From Asterella californica (Eukaryota; Streptophyta; Marchantiopsida; Marchantiales; Aytoniaceae), in the NCBI GenBank assembly GCA_036924285.1, contig JAYKYS010000015.1:10540001-10604000 (forward strand): 64,000 bases of DNA. Reading direction: 5' to 3'. The first letter of the stretch is position 1. Each line of letters begins with the position of its first letter. Below the pieces are notes generated by a model. That model ran no database searches. It saw only the letters and a program-made list of their open reading frames with translations, and had not been told where the DNA came from. Positions 1 to 14,103 of the stretch are shown one piece after another. A program made the position numbers and the translations under genes.

Positions 1-260
1 TTTTGTTACTAATTCTAAGTATTAATGAATATATCGATATCATAATTCTGAGATATCATACGAGAAATGACTATGAACCGAAATATGCCATCACACATAC
101 TCATGTGCGAATTGATTGGTTGCTACGGTAGTTGGTAGATGATTTCGGCTCGATATTACTGGCTGCCAAAGATTTTCTTTCCAGACAAAGAAATGTTTAG
201 CGAGAACGAATAACTTTATGAGTTACATTACAAGTTAACTGAACAGTGAATAACTCTGTA

Positions 261-560
261 TATTACTGGTTTATTTATTCATAAACATGGTCAATTTATT
301 ATCTAACCCTTTACTAGGGTTAGGTACTACATGAATATTCCTAATAATTAATGTCCAATTTTACCAAGATCTTGCACTTTTGTAGTTTCAGATGGCGTGT
401 TTTTACACTTACCTTATAGGTTATGTTTGGATCTCCCCGTAACTCTGTGTCTGAGTTAACATTTAATAGATATAGAAATTTAGACTTTTCATATAGGCTT
501 GATCTGGAATTTATATTTAACACTTCTATAGTTTGTGAACACATAGAATGAGCAAAAGTT
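261..560 (+). repeat. Copy of the double-hairpin dispersed repeat
   Basis: A short inverted repeat, CTAACCC...GGGTTAG, lies at 303-323 inside a TTTATTATCTAACC context that recurs near 28.36, 34.72, 53.22 and 53.83 kb. Downstream, the block GTTATGTTTGGATC...CCC.TAACTCT at about 421-447 recurs near 35185-35210 in the same orientation. The shared flank suggests one dispersed element family rather than chance hairpins. Only one of the two characteristic hairpins is recognisable here. Confidence 0.5.
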
Positions 561-2095
561 CTCCAAAAGCGATTGGGGATGCTTATTTAACTCTTTATTT
601 ATGCTTTTGATATTAAGGATGCTTTTCAAACCTAAACTATAGGTCAGCTTGAAACCTGTAGAGTATCAAGTCTCAAAGATTTGGATACTTTTCAGTTCAT
701 GCACAATACTGTGCATTGTCTCAGCCAGGTGTCCAGCATACCGCGTGTGACTGAATCGTATCTTGCGATTTGAGCATGATGAGTGAGATAAGGACGAGAC
801 TCACGAGAGTCCAAGGTCGCACGTACTACAGTCGGCCTCGATAACTGCCCACTGCACTCTCTGAAACCCTACCGTAGTTATTTGCTAGAACTCGGCTTAC
901 TTCTAACCGGAATGCACTCTAGAAGTGCAGTTCTATATTTATGTTAATTGAAATAATTTTATATTTTCATTCTGATATAATAATGTATCAATATAGACTG
1001 TCTATTCATGGTGTTATATTGAACACAAATAATTTGATAGATACATTCTTTGTTTAAGCCTTTTAAAGTTCGTTTTTTTTCGCATGTTGGACAAGGCATC
1101 CGTTCAAGTGTTTTTCCATCTCTCTGAATATGCAGTTTCTTACTCCATCTTCTCGTTAGTTTCATTTACTTTAGTTTTTCTTATTTCTTTAGTTTGGACA
1201 TCTGAATTACCTTGGTGTTTTGTTTTAAATTTTTTTGGAATTTTGGTTTTCCATTTAGAAAATTGGTTTTCCGCATTTTCTTTTCTTGTTCCTATGGTTT
1301 GGACATTCGAGTTACCTTGGTATATAGATAATATAACGCAAATGTGTGTAACTAACTCATGTACTGGAAAGAAAAAACCTTTGTTAGCACAAAGAATAAA
1401 ATCTTACTACAACCAATAGAGTTTTCCCTTATGGGTATAGTTGAGATGCAAACTGGGAAGTGTTGCATCTATATTTGAAAATTGGAAATAATAAAACAAA
1501 ATATTCTTTCCGAGTCAAACGACATAGCAGCTTTAGTTAGAGAAATCATGTTCTTGAGGTCTTACACAAGTGTTTATCTCTACTCAAGAGCAATCAAGTG
1601 CAATCTTTGATGATCTTTTTATGACAGAAATGATTCAAATGGAGTAAAATACACTGATGGTCAGATGAAATCGTTTAAAGCAGTTCTAACCCCATTGCAT
1701 CTTAGCTTTGCAATGGTGATATTCAGTTCTACTTGTGACTATGTGTCTACAGTAAGAAACTTTGCTTTAGTGAATTTACTTCAGTATATTTCCAGAGAAT
1801 AGGAAATCTTCTCATTTTGAATCAATTTGTTTTTTTCTTTTCAAACCCCTTCGTGGGAGCAAATGATAACAATGTTATAAGAGTATGTTCAAAACATGTT
1901 TATTGTTGATCCGTTTAGACATCTGTAAAGTTTGAGAGAAAGTGGCTGTTATGTTGAGAGTTATTGAGGGTCGGAGTGAAAAGAGTTCAGAAACTTCTGA
2001 ATCTATGCATAGTAACTTCTTCTTGTAGAACCAAGAGATCTATAGACTAGATTTTCTTTCGATTTTACATATGTGATTGTGATATTGATGTTTTA
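561..2095. other. AT-rich interval without a recognisable gene
   Basis: Reading frames are short and show no family resemblance. A less AT-rich patch lies at about 715-900. No promoter, RNA gene or terminal repeats could be supported. Confidence 0.5.
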
Positions 2096-2134
2096 GAATA
2101 CCTTCAGTCTTCTTATGAGTACGCGAGTGTTGCA
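2096..2134 (+). repeat. Fragment resembling the 3' end of the gypsy LTR at 9.3 kb
   Basis: The stretch ending at 2134 (CAGTCTTC..., GAGTACGCGAGTGTTGCA) matches the last 30 or so bases of the LTR that ends at 9322 with two or three differences. No primer-binding site follows it, so it is more likely the end of a 3' or solo LTR of a related element than the start of an internal region. Similarity upstream of this short block was not clear. Confidence 0.4.
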
Positions 2135-5100
2135 TCCACGTACTGGAACCCGCGAGTACACTCGACCTCCTAGTCTTCTTCAGTTCAACGTGCAAGATGT
2201 TATGCAATTATATTTACAAGCATTATCTTTGATCGAATCGTTCGATAAATAATTATCCGTTGAACGATCAAAAATACCGCAAGCTCTCCTTGGCTCCGAG
2301 CATCTTGACTCACACTATCAGTAACATCCATGCATCTTGCAACTCCTCCTTGAACTTGGTCACAAACCTTTGCGTTTTTTGCAAACATCTTGCTGGTTGC
2401 AGATCTCGTGCCTACATCACAATGAAAAACAAACGAGGATGGGTATAACAATAAAAGTTATTTTATCAAAACAAATAATATATGATATAACAATAGAATA
2501 AAAAAATACTTCATGTGTATCACGTTTATTTCATGTTAACTGATAAACAAATAGTCTAAATAAAAACAAATATCATAAAAATATAAATCCATCATGTTGA
2601 ATGCATTAACTGAAACAAAACAACAAAACAAAACAATAACTAATCTTCTACAATAATAATTTAGTATGGATAAACTAAAAATAATATGCAATATTGTGAG
2701 ACGATACTTCAAAATATTGTCAGATAATACCTCAAATATCTCCCAAAAGTAACCTTCATGTGGAATCATATAAAATCTAAAATTGTAAATTAGAAGCATA
2801 TATGACAACTACAAAATACTAAATGAAACAAACAATTATGCATAATATTAAAATACAACAAAATAGAGGGAAATCAAGTGCAATTCATAATAGAAGTATA
2901 CAAAAGAAAGTAGATCCTACAAAACATTACCTCGCGGTACTTGTCCAAATCCATACTTTGAAAAGGATTCTTCAAAATGATGGCGACTATGAAGAAGTTT
3001 AGGAAGTGGAAATTAATCAAAAAGAAAAATTTACAGGAAAATGATTTCAAAACCAATGGAGGTGGGTTTTGTGAGGCAAGAGGATAGGCATGGAAGGCAA
3101 AGGAAGAAGTGCGCTGACCTAAAAAAGTGACAAAACAAAAGTCAAATGGTCCATCTCTCACTCATTTTTGAGGATATTGTACCTAAGAGACAGCCACTTC
3201 AAGCACTTTTAGTTGATGAAGGCCTGACAGCCCTTGATTTTAAGGTCTTGATTGTTTACATACACAATAATTTTGATAACAATTACGCATTCGTTTGTGA
3301 TGCAAATTGACCATCTTTTTTCAAGTATGTCATTTTTCTTGAGAGCTTCGTATTGATGTAAATACTTATAGTTTCATGAATATATACATGAGATGAGCAT
3401 TTTTTATTTGCTCTGGATACCTAGATCAATCCTCTTTGCTCAAACACCCCAAATTGGGATTTTAAAAGATAATATAGAAGGGTTGTATGCACTCTTTTTG
3501 TTCCATATTTTTCCTTTATTGCTTCAAAGCTACATTGTTCACTCTATATATTGACTTCTATATGAGCATTGAAGAATATGTATATTTTCTACTAATCTCT
3601 AATGGATCGATGGTTGATACCGGCTGGAGTACTTAAGGTTGTTACGTACAGCAAGTATTATTAGATAAATGACTAACACACCATTAGGGTTTCTTTTGTA
3701 TCTCACCTTTCTCTCATCTTATTTCATGTTTACTTCTTGTCTAATCACCCCCTCTAGTTGGAGTGTCTTCTTCTTCGAGTACTGACTTTCTACATATAAG
3801 AGTGAAAGTAAGTATATGTCTTTTGCTATTGAGCAAGATGGAGAGTGCGCATGGAGAAACACATGAGAAAGAGCAGCTGAAGAGGTGCATGAAGTCATGC
3901 ACTATATAGTTGATGTGTTCATATGACACAAAATGATTATTCTACTATCAAAAACTTCGAAGGCGATTTTGAATGTCAAAATTAGCCTCGAGGGGTTCAC
4001 TCAATAATTTTGTTAAACAGAGATGCAAGTAAAATAAGATATTTTTTTCCATAAAGGGAAAATTTCAAATTCTCTTTTGTAAAATATGATATTTTATCTA
4101 CTTGTGAAGTTTTAAAGTAAATTTTTTTTTGTAAACTTTAAAATAAATATTTTACTTTTAAAATACATTTTTTACCTCTTAAAATAAAATTAAGTATTTA
4201 ATTTATGACTTGACTCAGAGGTGTTATGGACAAATAGGTCAAAATGAACCTTTGAGAAACCAACCCGTCTTATTTAGAAATGGTGAATGGTGTATTCGAT
4301 CAAATTTCTGTCGATTTGAGCTTTCTGCAGTATATTTTCATATGAATCTTTTTGGACCTGAAAATTCATAGACTTGAGTCTAAAAGAAATACTGGTCCAA
4401 TTAAGATGATTTGAAATATTTTTCAAGTATCGCATATCTATTTTGTCACGCATGGAGCAGTTTGTGCATGCTGACTGCTTAATATGCTTGGAGGTTTTGA
4501 CCACGAGAGGTCCACCTTTTTGTTTGCAGTGTGCTAGGAATTATTGGCCTCGAGATGTCTGATTTTTTTCATTCAATGTTTTCTACGTTGTACCTCCGCT
4601 TGATATCTCTTGTGTTTGTTCACATTGCTACTGAAACCTCTAGTTCTACTTGTTAGCTAGCTTGCTCAATGCTCGCTTGCTTTTCTTGGCTAGGAACGAG
4701 GTTGCTATGCAAGTTACACTCGCTCTCGTTTCTTCATGTCGTCATATCATTCTATGAGTTGTTCTCTCTTGCTACTAGTGTTCAATTCTTGCTTTCTTGT
4801 GAGATTTCTTTGACACATTATGCGACTACTATTCTGTCATCCTTCCGCTCTTGTTCCTTCTACCGCTCTTTCTATCTATTCTTGTGAGCATAATGCCGTT
4901 GCTCTTGTTTTGTATTTCTCATTGTTTCCTCATGATCAAGAAGTTTTATCACAATTTGTTATTGTCGATCTTTTCTCCATTTCATGAGATCAGTTTCTTA
5001 GACATTTATGGAAATATTTGACATGGAGTTGAAACCTCGCATTACCATAATGTCCATGTAATCTTTGATGCATAGTAATTCTTGATGTAATGTCTGAGAT

Positions 5101-8100
5101 ACACCTTGTGTATTTCTTGACGAGTATTTTTTGTTCTCTTTTTGGGTACCTTCTATCGATCTGTGGATGGTGATTGTATCAAAGATATTATAGATCTCGT
5201 ATCCTAATGACACAATGAGAAAGCATCAGAGTCAGATCTGATGAAGTTAGAGAATATTGGATTATTAGTGATAGAGAGTATCAATCTCATCTGAGGAGGT
5301 CCATGAGTAGTTTCTAACCTTTGTCAAAGTAGCGAAGGATGTTTATTCCATAGAGGAACCACCAACAAGTGGTTCTAGACAAGAGCCATAAGCTTTTAAG
5401 TGCATTGGCAATTTGATTTCGGAAGATGAACCAAAGAGATAAAGATTTCAAGTGTATAAAGTTGTTATCCGTGGTCCTTGGATTCATCAATCGAACCAAA
5501 CTTCATGTTGTCTTATATCATCAAGGCAGAGCTCTCATATGATGATCAAATATTTTGAGATTTATCTGTTGAACTTTATATTTTCCAGCAATTCTTGTTG
5601 ACTATATTTATTGAAATCATTCTTTTTTTGTTGCGAGGATGTATCTTTTCTGCATGGGTTTGCACACGCATTTTTGATGTCATAAATCTCGATGTCACAC
5701 TTGGTAGATGGCCTTGTTTGTGAGTTGTTCCAATGTTATTGGTAGCTTGGTTTTTTTCATTGTAGAGCTTCTTTACTGAATAAATGTGTGATTGTTTCTT
5801 TTTTTCTATTTTGTCATATTGCATCTGTTGTTGCACCCGTAGGCATTCATTTTGCATCTGGAGTAGCAAGTTCGAGAGTTGGGTGAAGCTCTCAAGAAAC
5901 ATCACTTCAGTTGGGAGTAGAGTGGATTCAATCTTCAATGGTGTTAAATTTTTTGCTTTGTCAAAAGAATGTAAATCATCAAACAACTTGAAGATTTTAA
6001 TGTCAATCCACAGAGATTACAGTATCACATCAATCATCGAATAACAACAAATAAAACATGTATTTTTGATCGCTATCAATTAAAATTGTCACAACTTGTA
6101 CAAAACTCGTTCAAACTCAAAATGTGTTAGCTTATCGCTGTTTAGTCATCAAGAGCTCTACTTGTATTCTTTGATCTTTGTCTCTCTACATTGAACTCAC
6201 AATATTATCATATATCCATGTCTGACTACATTAGGATAACAGATCTCTACACCAACTATGAAGTTACACTTACAAATGTCATCATCTTACTAGATACACA
6301 CTAATAGATGTTTACACCGTGTAGCATGAAATAACATAAGCACCCTAGATCCATCTGACAGATCCAAGTGTAAGTAACGACATCTAAAAGTACACATGTA
6401 CATTATATGATAAGTCAATGCTTATCAATTAATGCCAAGCGTGCATATTCTTTCTTATTCTTCTCCTCCCAAGAATTAAGATTTCAGCGAGTAGGAAATT
6501 CTAGCAAATGGTTTGTTTAACAAGTAACATTATCTTGGCTCCGGAGCTTTTCCTCTAATAGCATTCACCATATTTCTTTTTTATCCTTTGGCTGCTTTCA
6601 TCACTTCTCATTTATATCCTCTGATAGTCATTCCTTGAATTTCACTACATGCGGAGGTATCGTCAATCCACTTAAAGGAGATATCGTCTTCCGTCTCTAG
6701 ATACTTTAGATATATAGAACAAAAGTCATATCCATTGTAATCCTCCAAAGGCGTACATGCAGTTCCATCCCATTGTCTGTTGAATCTTCCGATGATCCAA
6801 AGTCAAAAGTAGAAGCTTTCAAAGAGATTTGAATCGCATATCACATGCTCCCAGAAGGCTGAACTATCCAACTCTTTTTACTCCGTACATGTTTGAACCT
6901 CCATAGGAGTATAATAAACCTGAAGATAATCATTTTCTCCAGATGTCAGTGTATCAGATCACGTTAAGCACTTGGAAGGACGCGTTGGCAACTTGGTGCT
7001 CTCTCTATTTAATGTTTTGGAGCCATCGTGCTTAAGACATGATACATTTGTGCTTTAACTTTCAGTTACACTTCTCTCACTATGTTTCACTTCTTCTTCT
7101 CTAGTGAATCGTTTGGTTATCTGATTTTATTCGTGATCTCGTCTATTCTTGATCACTTGTTTGTTTCTTTTTGTTCACTCGTTGGATGACTCACTTCTTG
7201 CTACATTTTTTGTTGGTTAGTGTAAGAAGCTAAGTTACACTATTCTGCTTTCAGTATGATGTAATTTTGTTCACATCTCGTCAATAGTTTCATTTCACCT
7301 TTAGTTAGCTCGCTCACTCTACTACGAACTCGTTTGAAACTTCATTGATTCAAGTCGAAGCAATGGACATTTAGAGGATTCATTTTGGACAACAGTGCTT
7401 GTTTTCTCAAGTGAGAAAAGACTTTTAGTCATTGTGAACAAAGTGCTAGGGACATAGCAACTGAGAGTTGGTGAGAGACGTATAATCAATATACTATGTG
7501 GTTGTTGAAGGGGATTTTCCTGATTGTTGACCTTCCATGCTTGTACTACGGGCATCTATGCTCGTGGAATTTTTCTCTTCAGCTCTTATAATGCTAGCAA
7601 AATGAGCAATTCGCTATGTGCTGGTACAACTTGTTATCCATAGTGAAATCAACTTCTTGGAATATTTCAAATCTCCATTTCAAGACATCAGTTTTTGTAG
7701 ACACGAGCTTGTGTGACATGTGTTGTTGTGACTCATGTCCAACTTTAGACAGGCAGGCACACAACAGAAATAAGGGAAGAGGAAGTGACTGAACACTTGG
7801 AAGTTAGTGACGGTAAGCTAAAGAATCCTCTTATTGTCCCTCTTGACGAGCTCCAAAATTTATTCCAGATATATTTGAAGCTTGTAATGAGTTTTCAAAC
7901 ATCAACGAGTAATAATCTAATCCAGCGATGTTAATTAACTATTGGATCATGCATGTGCGAATTTCACAGAAGTGAAGAATGCAAGAAAGCGCTTCCGAGT
8001 GTATAAGGCATTAGTACTATGGTTTGGATATAATGATTGAATGCTACTTCTAGATGTTCTCTAATATGTTTGTAAAAGAAATTTGATCGCCTTCGGGGGA

Positions 8101-8326
8101 TCATTTGTGGATTCAAGGTGATGAGATGAATATTTCGCTCGTGCTATGAGATAAAATAGATCACCATAACGAGAAAAAATCTATAATAAATTATTTTAAG
8201 GTATAATAATATCAAATATAATAATTTTGCTGCTGAAAAGAAGTTGCATAAGTCTTGATCCAGATTTACAGCTGCACTCTTGACGCTTTCGTAGATGAAT
8301 ACTCTAGGTCAAATATTTTCTACATC
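2135..8326. other. AT-rich intergenic sequence, no gene found
   Basis: Open frames reach at most 136 codons and are low-complexity or antisense pairs. None shows catalytic motifs of reverse transcriptases, transposases or plant proteins. Poly-A/T runs and short inverted repeats are common, as expected of old transposon debris. I see nothing else that can be supported. Confidence 0.5.
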
Positions 8327-8394
8327 AGAAACATGATATGATTAGAAACATGATATGATTAGAAACATGATATGATTAGAAACATTATCATATG
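8327..8394 (+). repeat. 17-bp tandem repeat, about 3.7 copies
   Basis: The unit AGAAACATGATATGATT occurs at 8327-8343, 8344-8360 and 8361-8377, followed by a degenerate partial copy. The first three units are identical, so the array is recent. It lies in noncoding DNA about 600 bp before the gypsy element. Confidence 0.85.
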
Positions 8395-8993
8395 TGAATT
8401 ACAAAATATTAACAAATAACGTATACGTACAAAAATATAACATGTCAAAAAAAAAGTCAAAAAAAACTTTATCATGACAAACTCAAAATCCAAAGATACT
8501 CTTCTACAACTCATCTTTCCATATGATGGATTGTAGAAGTTAATTTAAATGATAATTCTCTACATGGTAATGATAATTTAAAAGACAATTCTCTCGTGTA
8601 TAAGTGCAAAATAACATCTTTGTCGTTGTGATATGTTTAGTAAAAAAGAGCTTGTATTGCACAATACGTGGTCGAATCGTATGGATATCGTGCAACCTCT
8701 TTGAGCGCACACAATCAACATTCACATGAAGTAATATACAATCTAAATGTTCATCCGCTCAATGCGAAGCAGCCATTAAGATGCCCAAAAATGAGATATA
8801 GATCTCTATCGCCTTGAGAATATGAAAGACAACAAAAAGTAAGAGAATTATGATATTCAAATGCAACAAAAAAAGCAGATAATGTAAAATGTAGAGTGTA
8901 TAAAACATTATTGCTGCTCATTATAACTACACACACATGTATATATCCAAGACTTGAGTTTGTACACAGTATCCACCGCTGCATGTTCAAGTA

Positions 8994-9322
8994 TGACCAA
9001 TTTAGCTAGTTGCGACTAAGACTAGTGAGCCTTAGTCATGAGAAGAAAGATATTTTTCTCTAGTTACCTTGCACAGTTATTGGTAAGACCAGCATTGCAA
9101 AATTATTGGCAGAACTAGATAAGATCCATGTCAGCAATCCATGTGAAGTTCATAGAGGTAGTTGAGTGTGTGGTGTGAAAGTGTCAAATCATCAATCCGT
9201 GTGATGACTAGGGAGTGATGCAAACGATATGCAACCTTATCTTGTCTTCCTCTCTCTAGTATATAGAGGAGAAGAGTATCTTTGTTGGGCACTCAGTCTT
9301 CTGTGAGTACGTGAGTGTTGCA
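8994..9322 (+). repeat. 5' LTR of the gypsy element
   Basis: It begins TGACCA and ends TTGCA, the usual TG...CA form. A TATA-like AGTATATAGAGG sits near 9259-9270, a plausible promoter for the element RNA. Its length is about 329 bp. The start matches the 3' LTR start (TGTAACCATCCTTAGCTAGT) at 14104. The end is fixed by the primer-binding site one base downstream. Confidence 0.8.
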
Positions 9323-9323
9323 A

Positions 9324-9334
9324 TGGTATCAGAG
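9324..9334 (+). other. Primer-binding site for initiator Met-tRNA
   Basis: TGGTATCAGAG directly after the 5' LTR is complementary to the 3' end of plant initiator methionine tRNA, the standard minus-strand primer of many plant LTR elements. It confirms the LTR boundary and the plus-strand orientation. Confidence 0.85.
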
Positions 9335-10133
9335 TTAGCTTCTCCCATTCAAGAGTGTGGATCGTCTCTCTTGTAAAAGTGAATTAGCAACGTCATCTTG
9401 CAAAGAGTGTTGAGCGATGCATAGCGGTTGCAAACAGTCATTGAGTTGCAAGTAGTGGAGAATGGCGAAATTATGTGGGTGCAAGACATGGATGGGAGAA
9501 TTCTCAAAGTGTCATAATTTATGTTTTCCGACTCTTTTCAGATCAACTTGAGATACACTGAGAGAGTACAATTTCAGAAATATTTGATGGTGCATTTTGG
9601 AGAGAATTTCATGACATGAGTGATGAATTGGCCAACCTCTTGTCTTACTTCTGATAATTTCATATGATCCGACTTGAGATATCACTGTCTACATCTTGAT
9701 TTAGCAAGATATGGACTTGAATCGACTACCTCCATTTCAATACATGGGTAGAAGTTCATTATGCGTGTCAACCCAAGATAGTCTATCGAAAATGGATGAT
9801 TAAAAATTTTGGAGAGAAATTCTATAGAGATGTGGTGAGATCTCCGATAACTTTGATAACTCAATGATATCTCGTAGCTCTTGTGATGTTGTACTGAGAT
9901 GACGATTGAGAGATTGAGAGCTATCATAAGTGAAAGAATAGAAGAATAGTTCTTAATGGAGAAACTGATTGAGAGAATGATAAAGGAGTTTGGAGAATAA
10001 GTTTGTAGTACGTACAATGGAACAAAAGATTGTCAACATAGAGGAGAGAGAGAGAGAGACCAATGGAGATGACAGGTCCTTCACAAAGTGAAGAGATCGT
10101 AAGAGCACAAGAAGCGGTTATGGTGGCAACAAA

Positions 10134-10912
10134 ATGATGGAGGAAGAGGATGTTCTACGTCTTCGCATGAATAAGACTTGTAATGTAGAACTGTACGGAG
10201 ATAATAGTGTCATGAGAGTGTTGGAAGGATGGATCATGCGCATGAATCATCACATGAGTCATTTCAAATCGCAAGTAAATGACTACACATTAAGGAGGTT
10301 TGTCATTGAATATTTGGTTGATAAAGCTCTCACGTGGTACACGACCAGATCTCCCATCACAAAAGAATGTCAAGTTTCATGGAGCGGCATACAAGGAAGA
10401 CTACTCCAAAACTTTTAGACTACATATTCAGTCTAATGAGCATAAATGAAGTTAAGGGACCTCAAGCTAAGGGGGAGTGTGCAATAGTATGTAGAAGAAT
10501 TTTGAGATCTACAAGCAGTCATTATCGATATGAATCTCGCTGAAGCTTCAAGAAAAAAATTCGGTAAGAGGTGATGGTTAACAATCCTCGCACCGTAGAA
10601 GCAGTCATTGTAGATGCCTTACGAATTACATGAGCCATTGGAGCCACCCGTACCCATGCAAAAGAGATGATTACACATACAAACCATCAATACAGTCTTG
10701 CAACTATGGAGCTTGAGAACCTGCGATTTTGTGAAGGTTATCCACATCCATTCAATGATGGAAATCAAAGAGATCGTCTTAGAGAATCACCAAGGAGAGA
10801 AGACGCACAGATGACAATGAGATTCGAGAACTATGACCAACGATGTTGCTACAATTGTGGTAGATTTGGTCATATTGTTGCTCAATATCGCATTCGTTTT
10901 CCTCTTAATTGA
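10134..10912 (+). pseudogene. Gypsy gag remnant with zinc knuckle
   Basis: The first frame (10134-10418) contains a gag-like segment with ALTWY (about residues 66-70 of the frame), typical of retrotransposon gag proteins. It stops early. A second frame (10667-10912) ends with the nucleocapsid zinc knuckle CYNCGRFGH, at about 10849-10875. The fourth metal ligand expected four residues after the His is a Tyr instead of Cys, and a stop follows. Gag normally coats the element RNA in cytoplasmic particles. This copy cannot do so because it is split and its knuckle is incomplete. Confidence 0.7.
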
Positions 10913-11099
10913 AGAGGTAGATCATCAAACCGTTGACCTTTGGAATATCTTAATGGAGGAGAAGGAGAAAAAGCATATGAGAACAAGCCTCGGAGAAACA
11001 AATATCATCAGTATGCTCATCTCGTGGTCATATTGGTTCTTGGTTCATAAGAAAAAGAAGAAAGACGAGGAAGGAAACAAACGACTGAAAGTAAATGGA

Positions 11100-13680
11100 A
11101 TGGAGAAGAGGACAACTCAACTCATTATGACAGATGGAGAACTAGAAAGAGTCAAAGTACGAGTGCAAATTGATCCAAGTGCTACAAAAAACTTCTTCTC
11201 TTGTTCTGTGGCTATGAAACTTGTGTTACTGTTAGAAAAAGATGAAAACGAAGAAGTAGAACTGGCAACGGGCAAACTGAAACTATTGAGGCACTACCAA
11301 GAGAGGTGGAGTGCCCAGTGAATAAGTACAAGGAGAAGATTGAATGAAGAGTGATTAAATTGGCTTGTTATGATGTCATCTTGTGAATGCCTTGGATGGA
11401 ACAATATAATCCAACGATGGATTGGAGAAGGAAGATTATGAAGAGCAGTGAATGGAAAATATATGGAAATAGAGTGAAATATAATGATAAACATTTACTT
11501 TTTTATGTGATAAACTTGACAACCATTCATCATAAGAATGTATGTTTCTTTGGTTTAATAAGAGATGCTCATGATTCTAAAACTAGTGTATCCATTCGTA
11601 AAGATTTCAACGATGTACTAGAGGAATATATAGATGTATTCTCAAATGATCTTCATTCAAGATTACCTCATAGAAGACGAATGGATCATAAAATTGAAGT
11701 AACACCATGTAGCACACTTTCATGTAAGACTCCGTATCGACTTATACCACATGAGCTCGAGGAATGCAAAGCACAAGTGGAAGAGATGTTACAAAAGAGA
11801 TTCAACCGAGTGTATCAACTTATGGAGCACCCATGTTGTTTGTAGAGAAGGAAGACAGTGGCATGCAGATGTGCATTGACTACATGCTACTAAACCAACA
11901 AACCGTGAAGAATAAATATTCTCTACCTCGGATGGATGACTTGTTTGATCAACTTCAAGGTGCAAAAATATTTCACCAAGTTGGATCTACGAAGTGGATA
12001 AAATTGAATCCGAATTGCAGATGTAGTTGTACAGAAGATGGCTTTTCGGATGCGATACAAGCACTTTGAGTACCTGGTGATGCCTTTTGGTTTCATTAAT
12101 GCACATGTCACCTTCATGGGTCTTATGAATGATATCTTCCGTCAATACTTTGATAGATCTATCATTGTCTCCTAGATGATATTCTGGTTTATAACAAGAT
12201 CTTAGAAAAGCATAAAAACATCTTCGTGAGATACTTCAGATCTTATGAGAGCATCAAGTATATGCCAAGACTTCCAAATGTGAATGAGCTGAGGTAGTAT
12301 GAGTAGTGTTACAATAACAATGAGAAGATGGATGACATCCAATACCTTTCTTTCTCGTAAGCTTCAAACTGTAGAAAAAAATTATCACACCATCGAATGA
12401 GAGGAGTTGGTCATCGTACAGGCTACGAAGCATTGGAAACACTAGTTTATAGTAGAAATAGACCATAAACCTTTTGTGTACTTGGAGACTCAAAAAGATC
12501 TTCCCAAATGACAAATTTGCTAGACGGAGTGACGACAACGATTCAACATGAAGATCATGTACATGGAAGACAAGAAATAACTTGTTGATGCACTTACACT
12601 TATGTCGTGTGAACAATGTGATCATGGAAGTGAAATTGCACGCAAGATGGTGGGATAAGTTGAGAGAAGTAATGAAAAAGACACGCAGATAGCTCTTATG
12701 TTCAATGAGATAAAGTCACAATGCTCCATGGATTAGCATTTCAGAAAAGCATTCCATATGACAAAGAACTTCGAACCACGGTACTATCGAATGTCAAGGT
12801 TCAGCAACTGCAAGTCATGTCGGTGTTAAGAAGTCTTTAGAAGTTGCACAAAAGATGTATTACTGGCCTGATATGCGAGATGATAGAGATCATGTATGTT
12901 CGGAGCTGTTTAACATGTCAGATCAAACCGAGCAATCACTTACCAGCAAGACTACTTCAACCACTGCCAACACCAACACGACGCTGGGAGCATGTAACAA
13001 TGGATCTGGTTTGCGAATTATCTCAAACTACTTCAAGATTTGATACCATCATAGTTTTCATAGATAAGTTGAGCAAAATGTTCACATCCGTCTGACAACA
13101 AAATCAATCACAGCTCCAGAACTAGCTCGTCTATACATAGATGTTATTTTTGCTCATCATGATCTTTCTCGAGTATTGATAATAAATAGAGAGATACAAT
13201 TCACTAGTTTGGTTTGGAAAATCTTGTTTGGGTTATTCAAAATTAAACTTACGATGTTTACGACATATCATCCTCAAACGGGTTGAGAATTGAGAGAGCC
13301 AACATAACTATAGAAGATATGTTACGTGCTTTCACATTTGAGGAGCAAAAGGATTGAGATATGCTCCTTCTTTTAGTAGAGTTTGCATACAACAACTGCT
13401 TGTATGCAACTATGCTTCTACACGGACGACGCCTTTCATCTCATGTATGGAGAGCATCCATTGACTCCTTCTAATCAGATCCACACAATCAAACATCTGG
13501 AGTCAAGAACCAAAGTGGTTGTAGTGAACAAGTTTGTGGAACAAATCCAACAAGGCATCCACCGCACGACGGAAAAATTACAAAACTCCAAAAGAATTGA
13601 CAAAAGTAATATGCAAACGCGCATCATTGAGACGTGGAGTAAGCAATGGGAGAATCGAGTTTGACTATCTACCACCAACT
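11100..13680 (+). pseudogene. Gypsy pol remnant: protease, RT, RNase H, integrase
   Basis: The pieces follow the normal pol order in shifting frames. Protease: near 11170-11200 a degraded D-S-G active site, reading IDPSATKNF. Reverse transcriptase: [15 protein letters not shown] and [10 protein letters not shown] at about 11820-11900, then [20 protein letters not shown] at about 11908-11967. The catalytic LDD region near 12170 is broken by a stop and a frame change. RNase H: YLETQKDLP and later VDALT in the 12340-12600 stretch. Integrase: the zinc-binding C-x2-C (CLTC) near 12915 and the first core acidic block RRWEHVTMDL near 12984-13014. At least a dozen stops and several frameshifts rule out activity. 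Confidence 0.8.
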
Positions 13681-13807
13681 TCTCATTGGTAGGAGCTAAG
13701 AAGCTTAACCCTCGCTTCATTAGACCTTTTCTATAATCAAAAGTATTGGTGCCATAACGTATAAACTAGAGCTCTCGTCACACCTTAAAGTTCACCTAGT
13801 TTTCCAT

Positions 13808-14068
13808 GTGTCTCTTCTTCGTCTATATTTTCTTCAGCCAAACCAATTCACAGATCCACACACATTGCCACCACTTTTGACGTTAGTGGATGAAGAAGAC
13901 GAATATGAAGTCGAGAAGATCTTGAAGAAGCGGACAAGAGGTACAAAAAAACAACGCATATATTATTTGGTGTTATGGGAATGTTATCTATTATATGAAG
14001 CTACTTGGGAACCCGTAAAAAATCTCACAAATGCCTCACTTTTGGTTCAAGAGTATGAACGATCATGA
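13808..14068 (+). pseudogene. Chromodomain tail of the gypsy integrase
   Basis: This frame reads through a chromodomain: EYEVEKILKKR, YYLVLWECY, EATWEPVKNL, then a stop. The order (VE.IL, then YLV.W.GY, then TWEP..NL) is that of the chromodomain found at the end of chromovirus integrases, which tethers integration to modified histone H3. The Gly of the usual WKGY block is replaced. It ends about 20 bp before the polypurine tract, as expected for the end of pol. Confidence 0.8.
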
Positions 14069-14089
14069 CAACAAGGACGTTGCGGCTTA

Positions 14090-14103
14090 AATAAGGGGAG
14101 GTT
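14090..14103 (+). other. Polypurine tract of the gypsy element
   Basis: AATAAGGGGAGGTT lies directly before the 3' LTR start at 14104. A purine run here is the normal plus-strand primer, and it fixes the 3' LTR boundary. Confidence 0.75.

Noticed and set aside
8327..8394. Short regular repeats considered as a CRISPR array.
   Set aside because: The units are contiguous without spacers, and the genome is eukaryotic.
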